Assembly: GCA_034359265.1 (NCBI GenBank)
Contig: CP136898.1
Coordinates: 188,501 to 252,500, forward strand
Length of the DNA stretch: 64,000 nucleotides
From: Canna indica
Lineage: Eukaryota > Streptophyta > Magnoliopsida > Zingiberales > Cannaceae
Reading direction: 5' to 3'
The translations under genes were made by a program, and so were the position numbers. A model generated the notes under the pieces. The model did not search any database. It saw nothing but the letters and a program-made list of their open reading frames with translations, and was not told where the DNA came from. Shown in pieces: positions 34,777 through 45,580 of this stretch; the first letter of the stretch is position 1, and the number at the start of each line of letters is the position of its first letter.

Positions 34777-36449
34777 TCACTGAGTCATCTTGCGGGTGTG
34801 CGGCAGAAAGTTGAGAGCTTCGAGCAGAGTCAGCCTCAGCCTTCCCAGATGAGGCTTCACGTTTTGGTTCTCCAAGTAGACTCTGCTGAGCTCATCCCAT
34901 CCCTTCTTCTGGATCGACTGAGGATCCGTAAATACAGGGTGATCTTTTGGATACTGATCGGCGAGCGTGCTCTCATCCGTTTGGATGCGGTAGTCCAAGT
35001 ATTTGAGCTGCATGTCCGGCGATGGTTTCTCAAATGTGTCTCTCGCCAGCCACTCCAAATTGCCCATCGGAACAACCTGTATGAACACCGCTCCTGCCGG
35101 GAGGAAGACAATGTTGGTGAGGCCAGCACCGTGGACTCCGATCATCACGTCGGCTGAGTTCACCAGCCTTGCAAACTTGCCCAAGTCGGTGGTGATATCG
35201 GGGTCGGCAATTCTGATGTCGAATCCCAGGCTCATCGCCATGTCCGACATCCCCCTCTCGTTCAAGAACACTCGCGAGCTCTTTCGAGATATGATTAGCA
35301 GCCTGGGCTTCTTCCTCATGTCCCATGGATCGCCGGAGGATTCCGCGGTCGGCCTCTCAAGTCCATACGCTGTCCTGAGCATCTCCTTGAAGTCCATGAT
35401 GGAGTACCCATTCGGAGCTTTGGAGGGGTCGATGCCGAGCTCCTTGTGGAAGTTGAGCCCTGCAATCACTCGCGGAAAGCATCGCACCGCGCCTTGGTCG
35501 TTGTCGGCGTCGATGACCTCGTACTTGGACAGCTGCTTGAGGATTTGGCTGAACTTACTCAGCCACCAGGGCTTCGAGTCCGGGATGATGAATTGTACCT
35601 CACCGTGGAAGTGGTAGGTGGTAACGAACAAGGGGACGAGCACGTCGGTGAAGTCATGGAAGAGGTTTCCAGTGTAACCGCCGATGGAGAAGACGACGGC
35701 GGGCACCGTGTAGTTATCGGAGCAGGTTGGTAGCCCTTGTGGATCTGGGAATGGCTTAATTGTCCATTGTTTGATGTGAGCAAGCGCGCCCTGGTCGTGC
35801 TTCCGGGCATAAGGTTTCATCTTCCACTCTCTGGTTGCCTGGGAAGGGCTCGCGAAGATGGTCTGCGAGCTTCCTTTCACCCTTACATCGCCTTCTACAT
35901 CGCAAACATCGGATCTCCGGCTTGTTTCGACGCATAGCGGTTTGGCAGATTTTTCCTCGCTCACCTTGTCTAGCAATACCCTGTTAGCTTCGTCATCTTC
36001 ATTTCCTACAAAACAAAAATATCAAGTGAAAAAAATAAGATTTTAAGTGGGGAAATTGTTAGAGCTGTAAATGTTTAATTCGATCAATATTCTGATGCAT
36101 GATTTAATGGCGAAAAATATGATATTAAAATTACCTCTCGAGGCAAGGTCGCCACCCTTAGCTGTCAACATCTTTAAAGCTTCCATGGCTTTTTCCAGTT
36201 CGAAAGACTCCCGAGACTTGCCTGCAGCAAGAATTAACAAGAGCGGTTGCTGGCCTTAATCAATTAAGAACACAAGAGTCATTACAAGTGAACATCATCG
36301 ATCGATCCAAAGGAAGAAATGAAGGAATACACACCATATTGAGCCTTGATAAGGGAGAGGAGGCAGAGCGAAAGAAGCACGGATGTAATGATGAAGCCAT
36401 TTCCTGTTCTCCTCGACTCCGGCCTCGGATAAGACCTGGTAGACTTCAT
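34777..36449 (-). CDS. GT61 family glycosyltransferase, gene 4 (xylan side-chain type)
   Basis: Minus-strand GT61 gene with three exons, 36449..36335, 36221..36135 and 36005..34777, GT-AG phase-1 introns, 476 aa. The start ATG at 36449 follows an in-frame stop 30 bases upstream. Residues 18-34 are the signal anchor (GFIITSVLLSLCLLSLI). Only one small exon encodes the stem, where the three tandem paralogues have two. The lumenal part shows FHDFTDVLVPLFVT, ISRKSSRVFLN and GVHGAGLTN (residues 357-365), then QVVPMGNLEW; a sequon NYT precedes VPAVVF. It diverges most from the other three (for example RVFLNERG in place of RRFMNLDE). Predicted Golgi pentosyltransferase acting on xylan. It sits in the 4.9-kb gap between two inward-facing CACTA copies. 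Confidence 0.9.
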
Positions 36450-36949
36450 CACTTTCTTGTAATTCCCAACTCGATCTATCCTTCTCTTTCAGCCTGTTGC
36501 CTTCTTATACTATTATACTACTAATTAAGGACTTGGAGCAGTTCAATTTCCGGGGAGTGTGATTTAGTCGACTACATCCAAGGACCCCCCCCCCCCCCCA
36601 TCTTTCCATCCATTACAAATGAAGTTATGACCACGCGCACTTAAGGCATATTACTACTCATTACTCATTAGAGTAACACACCGACAGAGTAGCGCAGAGA
36701 CTTCAATTCTGCCATCATATGATATATGATTGCATCCTGTGTTTTCATCTTGCAGTACGTATGAAGTAAAACAGCCCCGCTTTTTTGCAGGACTTAATTG
36801 TTTTCTTTTTTATGATTGGTACCGACAGGCGACAGCGCGTCGTCGGTGATAGCAACAGCTGAAACATCTTACGTGAGATTTACCAACGGATACACATTTT
36901 TACGAAGTAAATCTTCTCATCATAAGTCAACTATTCTATTGGTCCCGGG
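36450..36949. other. Upstream region of GT61 gene 4, with a poly(C) run
   Basis: Probable promoter region of the minus-strand gene. A run of 15 C residues occupies 36585-36599. No further feature can be assigned; ordinary mixed-composition DNA continues to the LINE start. Confidence 0.4.
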
Positions 36950-37523
36950 GAGAGAGCGAAGGAGGCCGGGTGGTTTAGAAAAATAATTTAACTTTTCATT
37001 GGAAACGAAAACACCACAGTAAATCTTCTCCATTCTGTGCTCGGAACAGTGTGGGCTTGCCACAACCGAGTTGAAGACGGCTTCTTGTTCAAAATTGACT
37101 TCACGAAGGTCTTTAATTCTATAAATTGGGATTTTATTCTCGCTATGACGAAGGCGAGAGGCTTCTCCGTTCGATGAATTTCTTGGGTGAAACATCTCCT
37201 CCTCACGGACTCTTCTCTACTTATTAACGGCTCACAGACTCGCTCTTTCCGTCACCGAAGGGGGGCAAGATAAGGCAATCTCCTTTCTTCTTACATTTTC
37301 AACTTGGCAATGGATTGCCTTTCTTCTCTCATCTCACATGGGTTGAAAATGGATATTTGGAATGTGTTCTTGCATGGAGTTATGTGCATGGTGGCATCTC
37401 TCATTCAATATTTGCAGACGATTTGGCGGTCTTCTCTCTTAATTGCAAAGTTGCTCTTTTTAACCTTCGTTTGCTTTTGCGCTGCTTTGGTCTCGCTTCG
37501 GAGCTGCGGATCAATTTGGCAAA
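36950..37523 (+). mobile_element. LINE reverse transcriptase remnant, part 1 (interrupted by CACTA B)
   Basis: In shifting + strand frames the segment reads INWDFI-like and MTKARGFSVR, NGSQTRSF and AMDCLSSLISHG. Then come HGGISHSIFADDLAVFS (the catalytic FADD form of the reverse transcriptase YxDD box) and LRINLAN at the CACTA border. These are the palm-domain landmarks of plant L1-type LINEs. Several frameshifts make it dead. The continuation is at 42897. The left boundary is approximate. Confidence 0.75.
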
Positions 37524-38226
37524 CACTACTAGAAAAATGGTCATCAGCAATGGCTGATGCCGTTGCTGAAGAGCATCAGCAACGGCTGAGCCGTTGCAAT
37601 AGCGCCGTGAGAGAAAGTCGCGTTGCTGATGACTTAGCAACGGTTCAGCAACGGCCGCTCGGGCCGTCGCTCAAAACATTATCAGCAACGGCCGCTGGGC
37701 CGTCGCTAAAAATATTATCAGCAACGGTTTTGCCACAGACCCGGAGCCGTTGCTGATACCATTAATAGCAACGGCCGCTGAGTCCGTAGCAACACCGTTA
37801 GTAAAACTCCGTCGCTAAGCCGTTGCTGTAGGTCATCAGCAACGGCTTTCGATACACTTTTAGCAACGGCTTTCCCACGGACGCCCGTGGGAAAGCCGTT
37901 GCTGATGACCTATACCTGCAACAAGAAAATTTAAAAATTTCAAATTTCCATTGATACATTGATACATTTATCTGATACATAACTCACACACCCATACCCT
38001 CATACACACATTCATTCACACATCACAAACATCTCATACACATTCATTCACACATCACAAACACACCAAGATATACATCAAAACAATTATATTTATATTC
38101 ATAATTATCCACGATAGTATAAACACAATTCAAATGTAAAATTGAAGTATCAACATCTCAATAACATAGTCAATATAAATTAAACAAGTTCAATATCTGA
38201 GTAACAAAGTCAATATAAACAAAATC

Positions 38227-39194
38227 TCACGATGACGATGGAGGATGGCCTGGATCATATGGCGGGGTCTGGAGTGCTTGAGTGTACACCGGCGTGGACT
38301 GACTCGAGGATGATGGATTAGATGATGCCGAAGAGATGCCTGCTTCGGGATGACCCGACAAGTTGCGTAGCATAGCTTCTATATTCGCCATCGTCTGACT
38401 CTGGCGCTCCATCAACTCAGTCTGACGCGCGACCGTCTCCTCTAGTGTCCTTATCCTATTACTATGATCATAACTGGATCTGGAGGTGGACGGCCGCTCA
38501 CCAGCGACCGGAGGGGTCGGTGCCCCAAGTGGCCCTAGTACGGCTCGCGCATGACCACTATCTACGAAGCCATATACGCGGCCATGATCCCAGCCACCTG
38601 CGGCCTCGACCCACGATGTTGCGTCAAAGTCCTCGGGGGTACCCCCGCGCTGCACCACCCTCTGGCTGTACGTCTCCTACTCGAGTTTGATTTTTTATTT
38701 AATATTTATCATAAAACTTAAATTATAAATATATAATGAATAATTTAAACAAATATATAATTACCACAATGTATGCAGCGCGGTTGTCGATGTACTCCCC
38801 CGTCCCATGTGCTCGACGGTGAGTCCGCTCAAACACCGCCATCGGGGAGGGTCGCTGGACAGTCCCGTCATCTGACACCGTCGTCTACATTTACAAAACA
38901 AATACATTAATTAGTACACATAATAACAAATAAAATATATAATTAAACGATATACTTACCATACAGTTTGCGTGCACTGCAAATGCAACAGAGCCGCCGG
39001 TGTGACGCGCTGCTCCCCCCGACATGCGATTTCTAGCCGCATTCTGAGAAACCTCCTGCCATCGATCCGTCGACCATATCCCCACGAGCTGGTCCCATAT
39101 ATCCGGAGTAATCCAACTGGGGCCGTATCCCCGAGTCTCCGCGATGTTAGTGGTCCCAGCTCGGGCCATCGCTCGGGACCGAGCCTGCCCCAGC
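38227..39194 (-). pseudogene. Second CACTA gene, exons 3 (part)-5 (copy B)
   Basis: Exon 3 remnant 39194..38960, exon 4 38884..38765 and exon 5 38676..38227 match the intact gene in copy C, and their frames are still open. Everything upstream of base 39194, including exons 1 and 2, is deleted and replaced by Tnp2 sequence, so no start remains for this product. The C-terminal coiled-coil region is intact. Confidence 0.82.
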
Positions 39195-41483
39195 TGCCAA
39201 GTGTATCGGTAGATGCTCCATCGAGTCAAAAAATGCAGGAGGGAAAAACTGCTCCAGCTTGCATATGATTTCAACAATATTATTTTCAAGTGTTGACATA
39301 TCTTCGACTCGAAGGACATTTGCACAGATGCTTCTAAAAAACATACTTAATTCAGTCAACGGACCCCAAATATTATCAGGTAGAAGATCTCGAAATGCGA
39401 TCGGAAGTAATCTCTGCATGAATACATGACAATCATGGCTCTTCATCCCTGATATTTTGCAATCATCGACGTTCACACATCGAGATAAGTTTGAAGCATA
39501 TCCATCGGGTAATCTGAGTTCTTTTACCCATTGACAAACATCTTTGATCTGTTGTTTATTTAACACATATAGGGCCTTCGGTTTCAGATATCGTCCGTTG
39601 ACCTCTTGTAACTCCAACTCTGGTCTTTTACAAAGTATTTTCAGATCATGTCGGGCTTTGACATTATCTTTAGTTTTTCCAGAAATATCCATCACAGTGT
39701 TGAAAATATTATCAAACACATTTTTTTCAATGTGCATGACATCTAAATTATGTCGAATCAATAATGAACTCCAATAGGGCAATTCCCAAAAGATACTTTT
39801 TTTCACCCAGTTGTGTGTTTGGCCAAAACCTGACACTCTTTCATTGCGACCAAATACTATATCTGGAAGTGTTGAAACACGTGCTAACATTTGTTCACCA
39901 GACAACATCGGTGGTGGCCCATCTCTTTCGACTCTGCCCTTAGTAAATTTATTACGATTCCTTCGATACTGGTGATGAACCGGTAGGAATCGACGATGAC
40001 AATCAAAGAATGAGATTTTTCGTCCGTTCTGAAGACTGATTGATTTAGAGTGTTCCATACAATACGGGCAGGAGAGTCGGCCGTGAGTGCTCCAACCCGA
40101 CAACATGCCGTACGCGGGGAAATCATTGATTGTCCACAAGACCGCGGCCTTTAAATTGAAGTTTTGCTTCCGATGACAATCATAAGTGACAGCTCCCTCA
40201 GTCCACAATGTTTTCAATTCATCTATCAAGGGTCTGAGAAATATGTTAATTTCTTTTCGCGGACCCTTAGGACCCGGAATAATCATCGAAAGATAAATAA
40301 ATTCATCTTTCATGCACATTGACGGTGGCAAATTATAAACTGTCAGCAGCACTGGCCAAACTGAATAAGGAGTTGCAGAATGTCCAAACGGATTAAAACC
40401 ATCTGTGCACAATCCCAATCTGATATTTCTAGTATCCATAGCAAATGAAGGATAACATGTATCCAAATGTTTCCATGCTTCACTGTCAGATGGATGAGTC
40501 ATTACTGTATCATCACGACTTCTTGCATGCCAACTCATGTAGGGGGCTGTCTTTTCCGACATGAATAATCTTTGAAGCCTCGGTGTTAGTGGAAAATACC
40601 GAAGCACCTTAAACGGGATATTTTTCTGTCGGACCGATTTCTTCTCCTTGTAACGAGGGTGTTGACATACAGGGCATTTATCCAACTGCACATTTTCTTT
40701 ATAATATAAAATACAGTTATTTTGGCACGCGTGTATTTTTTCGTACCCAAGCCCCAATTTTCTCATTAGCTTTTTAGTCTTATAAAAAGTAGGCTCAAAC
40801 TTGTTATCAGTAGGTAGCATTCCATTAATCAATCCAGCAATCCGATCATACGCAACTCCGCTGATATGACAATCGGCCTTGATGTTTAAGAGCTGTGTCA
40901 TTGCTGAAAACCTAGTGTATTTAGGACAATTCTCATACAAAGGTTCATCGGCAGCTTTCAACATCTCGTAAAATTCTGCAGCTTCTTTATTCGGTAATTC
41001 AATCTCTACCGCAGCCCCTACTTCTGTGATATCAACCGTTGTAGTATCTGGTGGGACTGATGTCTGAAGAACTGGCCGATCAACATTATCATTCAGGTGG
41101 AATTGACCCCCAAGACTATCAAGTATCATAGTTCTATAGGGATTACATTGACTGGATGAAGAAGCACCAGCAGAGGAAGATTCACCATATGTCTGAACGA
41201 CAGGATTGCTCGACGTCCCGACTTCGCGTGACTCCCCGTGACAAGTCCATAGAAAATATCTTGGTGTAAATCCTTTGGTATATAGATGCAGAGTGACAGT
41301 CTCCCGATCCAAAAATCGTCCATTCGAACAAATGCGGCACGGACATCGGATTTGATCACCCATGCTAACGAAATTCCGATTTGAATAGGCGAAATTTAGG
41401 AAGTACGTTACGCCTAATCGAAACTCATTCGTTAAAGCTCCACGATCAAAACGTCGGTACATCCAACTTCGATCAGCCGACAT
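39147..41483 (-). CDS. Tnp2-type CACTA transposase, C-terminally truncated (copy B)
   Basis: An open frame of 778 codons starts at MSADRSWMYRRFD and covers the Transpos_assoc domain and the full Tnp2 core. Landmarks include CPVCQHPRY near residue 270, CTDGFNPFG near 358 and RHNLDVMHIEKNV near 577. It stays open where copy A has three stops. Just after HLPIHLA, the start of DUF4218, an internal deletion joins it to exon 3 of the second gene in the wrong frame, adding about 15 unrelated residues before a stop. DUF4218, DUF4216 and the acidic tail are lost. The protein would be the DDE endonuclease for CACTA ends, but without its C-terminal domains it is probably inactive or interfering. Confidence 0.85.
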   Translation of the reverse strand: MSADRSWMYRRFDRGALTNEFRLGVTYFLNFAYSNRNFVSMGDQIRCPCRICSNGRFLDRETVTLHLYTKGFTPRYFLWTCHGESREVGTSSNPVVQTYGESSSAGASSSSQCNPYRTMILDSLGGQFHLNDNVDRPVLQTSVPPDTTTVDITEVGAAVEIELPNKEAAEFYEMLKAADEPLYENCPKYTRFSAMTQLLNIKADCHISGVAYDRIAGLINGMLPTDNKFEPTFYKTKKLMRKLGLGYEKIHACQNNCILYYKENVQLDKCPVCQHPRYKEKKSVRQKNIPFKVLRYFPLTPRLQRLFMSEKTAPYMSWHARSRDDTVMTHPSDSEAWKHLDTCYPSFAMDTRNIRLGLCTDGFNPFGHSATPYSVWPVLLTVYNLPPSMCMKDEFIYLSMIIPGPKGPRKEINIFLRPLIDELKTLWTEGAVTYDCHRKQNFNLKAAVLWTINDFPAYGMLSGWSTHGRLSCPYCMEHSKSISLQNGRKISFFDCHRRFLPVHHQYRRNRNKFTKGRVERDGPPPMLSGEQMLARVSTLPDIVFGRNERVSGFGQTHNWVKKSIFWELPYWSSLLIRHNLDVMHIEKNVFDNIFNTVMDISGKTKDNVKARHDLKILCKRPELELQEVNGRYLKPKALYVLNKQQIKDVCQWVKELRLPDGYASNLSRCVNVDDCKISGMKSHDCHVFMQRLLPIAFRDLLPDNIWGPLTELSMFFRSICANVLRVEDMSTLENNIVEIICKLEQFFPPAFFDSMEHLPIHLAAGAGSVPSDGPSWDH

Positions 41484-41557
41484 GATTCTGTCAATCAATG
41501 ACAATTTCTTTGGTTAATGTCTTTAGGTGAGATTGTCCTATTCCATTCGGGATTTAT

Positions 41558-41747
41558 GTTATTCGTACTGCACTTACGTTTTTATTTTAACTGTTAACTA
41601 ATTATTCTAAATTTCGACAGCATCTCCCTACAGTTCTCCGAATACGCATATCATCTGGGCGCGTATCGGAGAACAAGAGAGATGTTGTCGAATTTTAGAA
41701 TAATTAGTTAACAGTTAAAATAAAAACGTAAGTGCAGTACAAATAAC
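41558..41747 (-). repeat. Long hairpin upstream of Tnp2 in CACTA copy B
   Basis: The same inverted repeat as at 27954-28147, ending 75 bases upstream of the copy B Tnp2 start (which is at 41483 on the minus strand). Arms pair over about 85 bases. Confidence 0.9.
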
Positions 41748-41956
41748 TATATTCCCAAATTGTCCAATCAGGGACAATTCAAGAATTGTACGTCGTATAA
41801 AAGATCATCTACTTCTTTTACACGAACATACAATCCCCGAACGGATCTAAGGTTTTGCTAAATCATATCTGATTCGTCGATGCGTACGTGAAACATATCA
41901 ACTCGTCGGATGGATGATTATTTTCTAAATGTTTCGAGACAGTTCGAGTCCATATT

Positions 41957-42164
41957 GGACGATTTCGGCGCGCGTCCGAAGTGGACGATTCCGGCGCGAG
42001 TCCGAACTGGACGATTCCGGCGCGAGTCCGAATTGGACGATTCCGGCGCGCGTCCGAAGTGGACGATTCCGGCGCGAGTCCGAATTGGACGATTCCGGCG
42101 CGAGTCCGAATTGGACGATTCCGGCGCGCGTCCGAAGTGGACGATTCCGGCGCGCGTCCGAAAT
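41957..42164 (-). repeat. 26-base tandem array (8 units) in CACTA copy B
   Basis: Eight units of 26 bases, read on + as GGACGATTCCGGCGCG followed by AGTCCGAATT or CGTCCGAAGT. Same family as 27513-27746, with a different unit number and an A/C (GAG versus GCG) variant mix. Confidence 0.9.
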
Positions 42165-42896
42165 TAATCTAAACCCTAATAATTAATCTAACAAATTAAA
42201 CAATTAATCTAAACATTTAATTAACATTTATAAAATAATTAATTAACAATTTCAAAACAATAAATATATATATATTCCGGCGCCGGAGTCCACCCTCCGG
42301 CGCCGGCGTACAGTGGCCGGACACACTGTCCGGCCACTGTAGAAGGTTCGGCGGCGGCCATAGGCCGACCGCCGCCGGCCGAAACCCTAGAAATAGGGTT
42401 TCGGTCGGATTTTAGCATCTCCGGCCGAAACGGTATAGGTCGGCCGATCAACATACCGGCAGCGGCGCGGCGGCGAGAGGCGTCGGCGAGAGGCGTCGGC
42501 AACGGCAGCAGCGGCGAAGGTCTCGGCAGGAGCGGCGGCGGCAGAAGCGGGAGGAAGAAGGGTCGGGCGCGAGAGCGTGCCCTATATAAACTTATCAGCA
42601 ACGGCTCACTCGCCCGTTAGAAAGCCGTTGCTGATAACTTATCATCAGCAACGGCTCACTTATCCGTTAGTAAGCCGTTGCTGAAGATTAAATAATTAGC
42701 AACGGCTCGCCTTTCCGTCAGAAAGCCGTTGCTGATAATTAAAATAATCCGCAACGGCTCGGTTGTCCGTTAGAACGCCGTTGCAGGTACAGATATCTGC
42801 AACGGCTCGAGCGGCCGTAAGAACGCCGTTGCAAATAGCAACGGCTTGAGCGGCCGTTGCTGATAGCCGTTGCTGAAGACCAAGTTTGTAGTAGTG

Positions 42897-44225
42897 AAAG
42901 ACAAGTGTTATTCATCTTCAAGATAGCCAATATTTGTCTCAAGCAATGGCTGATTTCTTTGGCTTTGCCGCCAGCTCCTTCCTCTTCGCATTGGAAACCT
43001 CCATAAGGAGGGCTGGTTTTCAACCATCAACCGCATTGACAAGAGGCTGAGCAATTGAAAGGGGCTCCTTTTATCTCGTGCGGGGTGCCTCACACTTATC
43101 AATAGCACTATTTCAAGCAGCCCAAGCTACATGCTATTTATCTTTAAGGCGCCCGCGTGGGTTATCAAGAAGATCAACTGTCGAAGACGGAAATTTTTTT
43201 GGGTTGGTTTAGACTCAACTCCTTGTCGAGGTAAATGTCAGATTTGTGGGGATAGGGTGGCGTGCCCTCGAGCGGAAGGAGGTTTAGGTATCCTCAATTT
43301 GCAAGCTCATAATCTTGCCCGTCTTGGATCCTAGTTATCGAAGTTTATCAAACGTTCTGACCTTAATTGGATACAAATTATTAGAAGGGCTTCTTTGGGA
43401 TCTAGAGAGTGATTCGAGGCATGCAATTCCAATCATGCCTCACCGATATGGAGGTGGATAATTAAACTCCAAGTTATATTCAGATGCGGTTTGGAGTATC
43501 AGGTGGGCGACGGCTCAAACATATCTCTATGGCTTGAACCTTGGTGCGGCAGCTCTGGTTTGGTTGAACAATTCCCTCAGCTATTCAGGTTTGCAACCAA
43601 TAAAAATATTCGCATTCATGATGCCAGGATACTTGATGAGCAAGGACATTTTGCTAGCTGGAATATTGCATTCTCTACCTATGTCGATTCAAACCTTACC
43701 ATGGGCCTCACTGAAGTGCTCGACAACATTCAGGCTTCCGAGGGTGAAGATCAAATCTTATGGAAATGGTCTCCGGATAATATCTTTTCCACCATGTCTC
43801 TCTACCGCATTATCACCTTTCGTGGGATGGAAGACCCCTCACATCGCTGGATCTAGCAACCTTCTCCACCTCCGAAGATCTTTATCTTTGGGTGGATTTG
43901 GATTTGGAAACGTCTACTGACTCGGGATAAATTGATTGATACGTTGGGGTATGAATGTTGACCTCTCTTGTGTGCTATGCAGTTCTCAAAATGAATCACC
44001 AGCACATCTCTTCAGCCAGTGCTGGTTTGCTCAGGAGTCATGGACTCAATGGCTTTCTTTGTTGTGAATCCCCTTCTTCGACCTCCCGTGGCCACCGAAC
44101 GACCTTTGCAGGGATCACCTTAGCTGCCATTCACTTCGGAACTTCCGAATTCTCCTGATTTGGAGCTAGGCCATTTGGGGGGAATGCAACAGACGATGCT
44201 TTCAGAATTCACGACTGGGACTAAA
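42897..44225 (+). mobile_element. LINE remnant, part 2, between CACTA copies B and C
   Basis: Continues the LINE broken at 37523. Frames read SLRRPRGLSRRS / FKAPAWVIKKI and RRRKFFWVG, then DRVACPRAEGGLGILNLQ, GDGSNISLWLEPW, ILWKWSPDNIFS and, near 43970-44040, the zf-RVT motif CVLCSSQNESPAHLFSQCW. All are in the order expected for the C-terminal half of a plant L1-type LINE. Stops (for example at 43854) and frame changes show it is dead. CACTA copy C starts right after it at 44226. Confidence 0.8.
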
Positions 44226-44953
44226 CACTACTAGAAATTAGGACTTCAGCAACGGCTATCAGCAACGGCCGCTCAAGCCGTTGCTATTTGCAATGGCATT
44301 CTTATGGCCGCCCGAGCCGTTGCAGATATTTGTATCTGCAACGGCGTTCTAACGGAAACCCGAGCCGTTGCAGATTATTTTAATTATCAGCAACGGCTTT
44401 CTGACGGAAAGGCGAGCCGTTGTTAATATTTTAATTATCAGCAACGGCTTGCTAACGGATAAGTGAGCCGTTGCTGATGATAACTTATCAGCAACGGCTT
44501 TCTAACGGGCGAGTGAGCCGTTGCTGATAAGTTTATATAGGGCACGCTCTCGCGCCCGACCCTTCTTCCTCCCGCTGCTGCCGCCGCCGCTCCTGCCGAC
44601 GCCGACGACGCCTCTTCCTCCTCCCGCTGCTGCCGACTTGTTCAGGTTAGTTGATCGGCCGGCCGTCTCTTCCCGTTGCGGCCGACGGGAATCAATCCGA
44701 CCGAAACCCTATTTCTAGGGTTTCGGTCGGCGACGGTCGGCCGATGGTCGCTGCCGGACCTTCTACAGTGGCCGGACAGTGTGTCCGACCACTGTACGCC
44801 GGCGTCGGAGGGTGGACTCCGGCGCCGGAATTTATAATTATATATATATATTATATTGTTTGATAATTGTTAATTAATTGTTTTATAATTGTTAATTAAT
44901 TGTTTAGATTAATTATTTAATTTGTTAGATTAATTATTAGGGTTTAGATTAAT

Positions 44954-45109
44954 TTTGGACGCGCGCCGGAATCGTCCACTTCGGACGCGCGCCAAAATCG
45001 TCCAATTCGGACTCGCGCCAAAATCGTCCAATTCGGACTCGCGCCGGAATCGTCCACTTCGGACGCGCGCCGAAATCGTCCACTTCGGACGCGCGCCGAA
45101 ATCGTCCAA
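44954..45109 (+). repeat. 26-base tandem array (6 units) in CACTA copy C
   Basis: Six 26-base units of the TTCGGACGCGCGCC type, some with GGACTCGCGCC. Shorter than the arrays in copies A (9) and B (8), so unit number varies between copies. Confidence 0.88.
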
Positions 45110-45316
45110 TATGGACTCGAACTGTCTCGAAACATTTAGAAAATAATCATCCATCCGACAAGTTGATATGTTTCACGTACGCATCGACGAATCGGATATG
45201 ATTTAGCAAAACCTTAGATCTGTTCGAGAATTGTATGTTCGTGTAAAAGAAGTAGATGATCTTTTATACGACGTACAATTCTTGAATTGTCCCTGATTGG
45301 ACAATTTGAGAATATA

Positions 45317-45506
45317 GTTATTTGTACTGCACTTACATTTTTATTTTAACTGTTAACTAATTATTCTAAAATTCGGCAACATCTCTCTTGTTCTCCGATA
45401 CGCGCCCAGATGATATGCGTATTCGGAGAACTGTAAGGAGATGCTGTCGAAATTTAGAATAATTAGTTAACAGTTAAAATAAAAACGTAAGTGCAGTACG
45501 AATAAC
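45317..45506 (+). repeat. Long hairpin upstream of Tnp2 in CACTA copy C
   Basis: The same inverted repeat as in copies A and B. It ends 75 bases before the Tnp2 start codon at 45581. Confidence 0.9.
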
Positions 45507-45580
45507 ATAAATCCCGAATGGAATAGGACAATCTCACCTAAAGACATTAACCAAAGAAATTGTCATTGATTGACAGAATC

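Larger units (their letters stand above)
37524..42896 (-). mobile_element. CACTA transposon copy B, inserted in a LINE, both ends present
   Basis: The + strand left end reads CACTACTAGAAAAATGG and the right end TTTGTAGTAGTG, so this minus-strand element is 5373 bases with both terminal inverted repeats, flanked by a 3-base target duplication AAA (37521-37523 and 42897-42899). It carries both subterminal arrays (37530-37920 and 42600-42890), a Tnp2 frame truncated by deletion and the tail exons of the second gene. The right terminal repeat differs slightly (CTACAAACTTGG for CTAGAAATTAGG). Confidence 0.93.

Noticed and set aside
39147..39325. Possible fusion protein between the Tnp2 transposase and the second CACTA gene in copy B
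   Set aside because: The deletion joins the two in different frames; only about 15 out-of-frame residues follow the junction, so no functional fusion is encoded.
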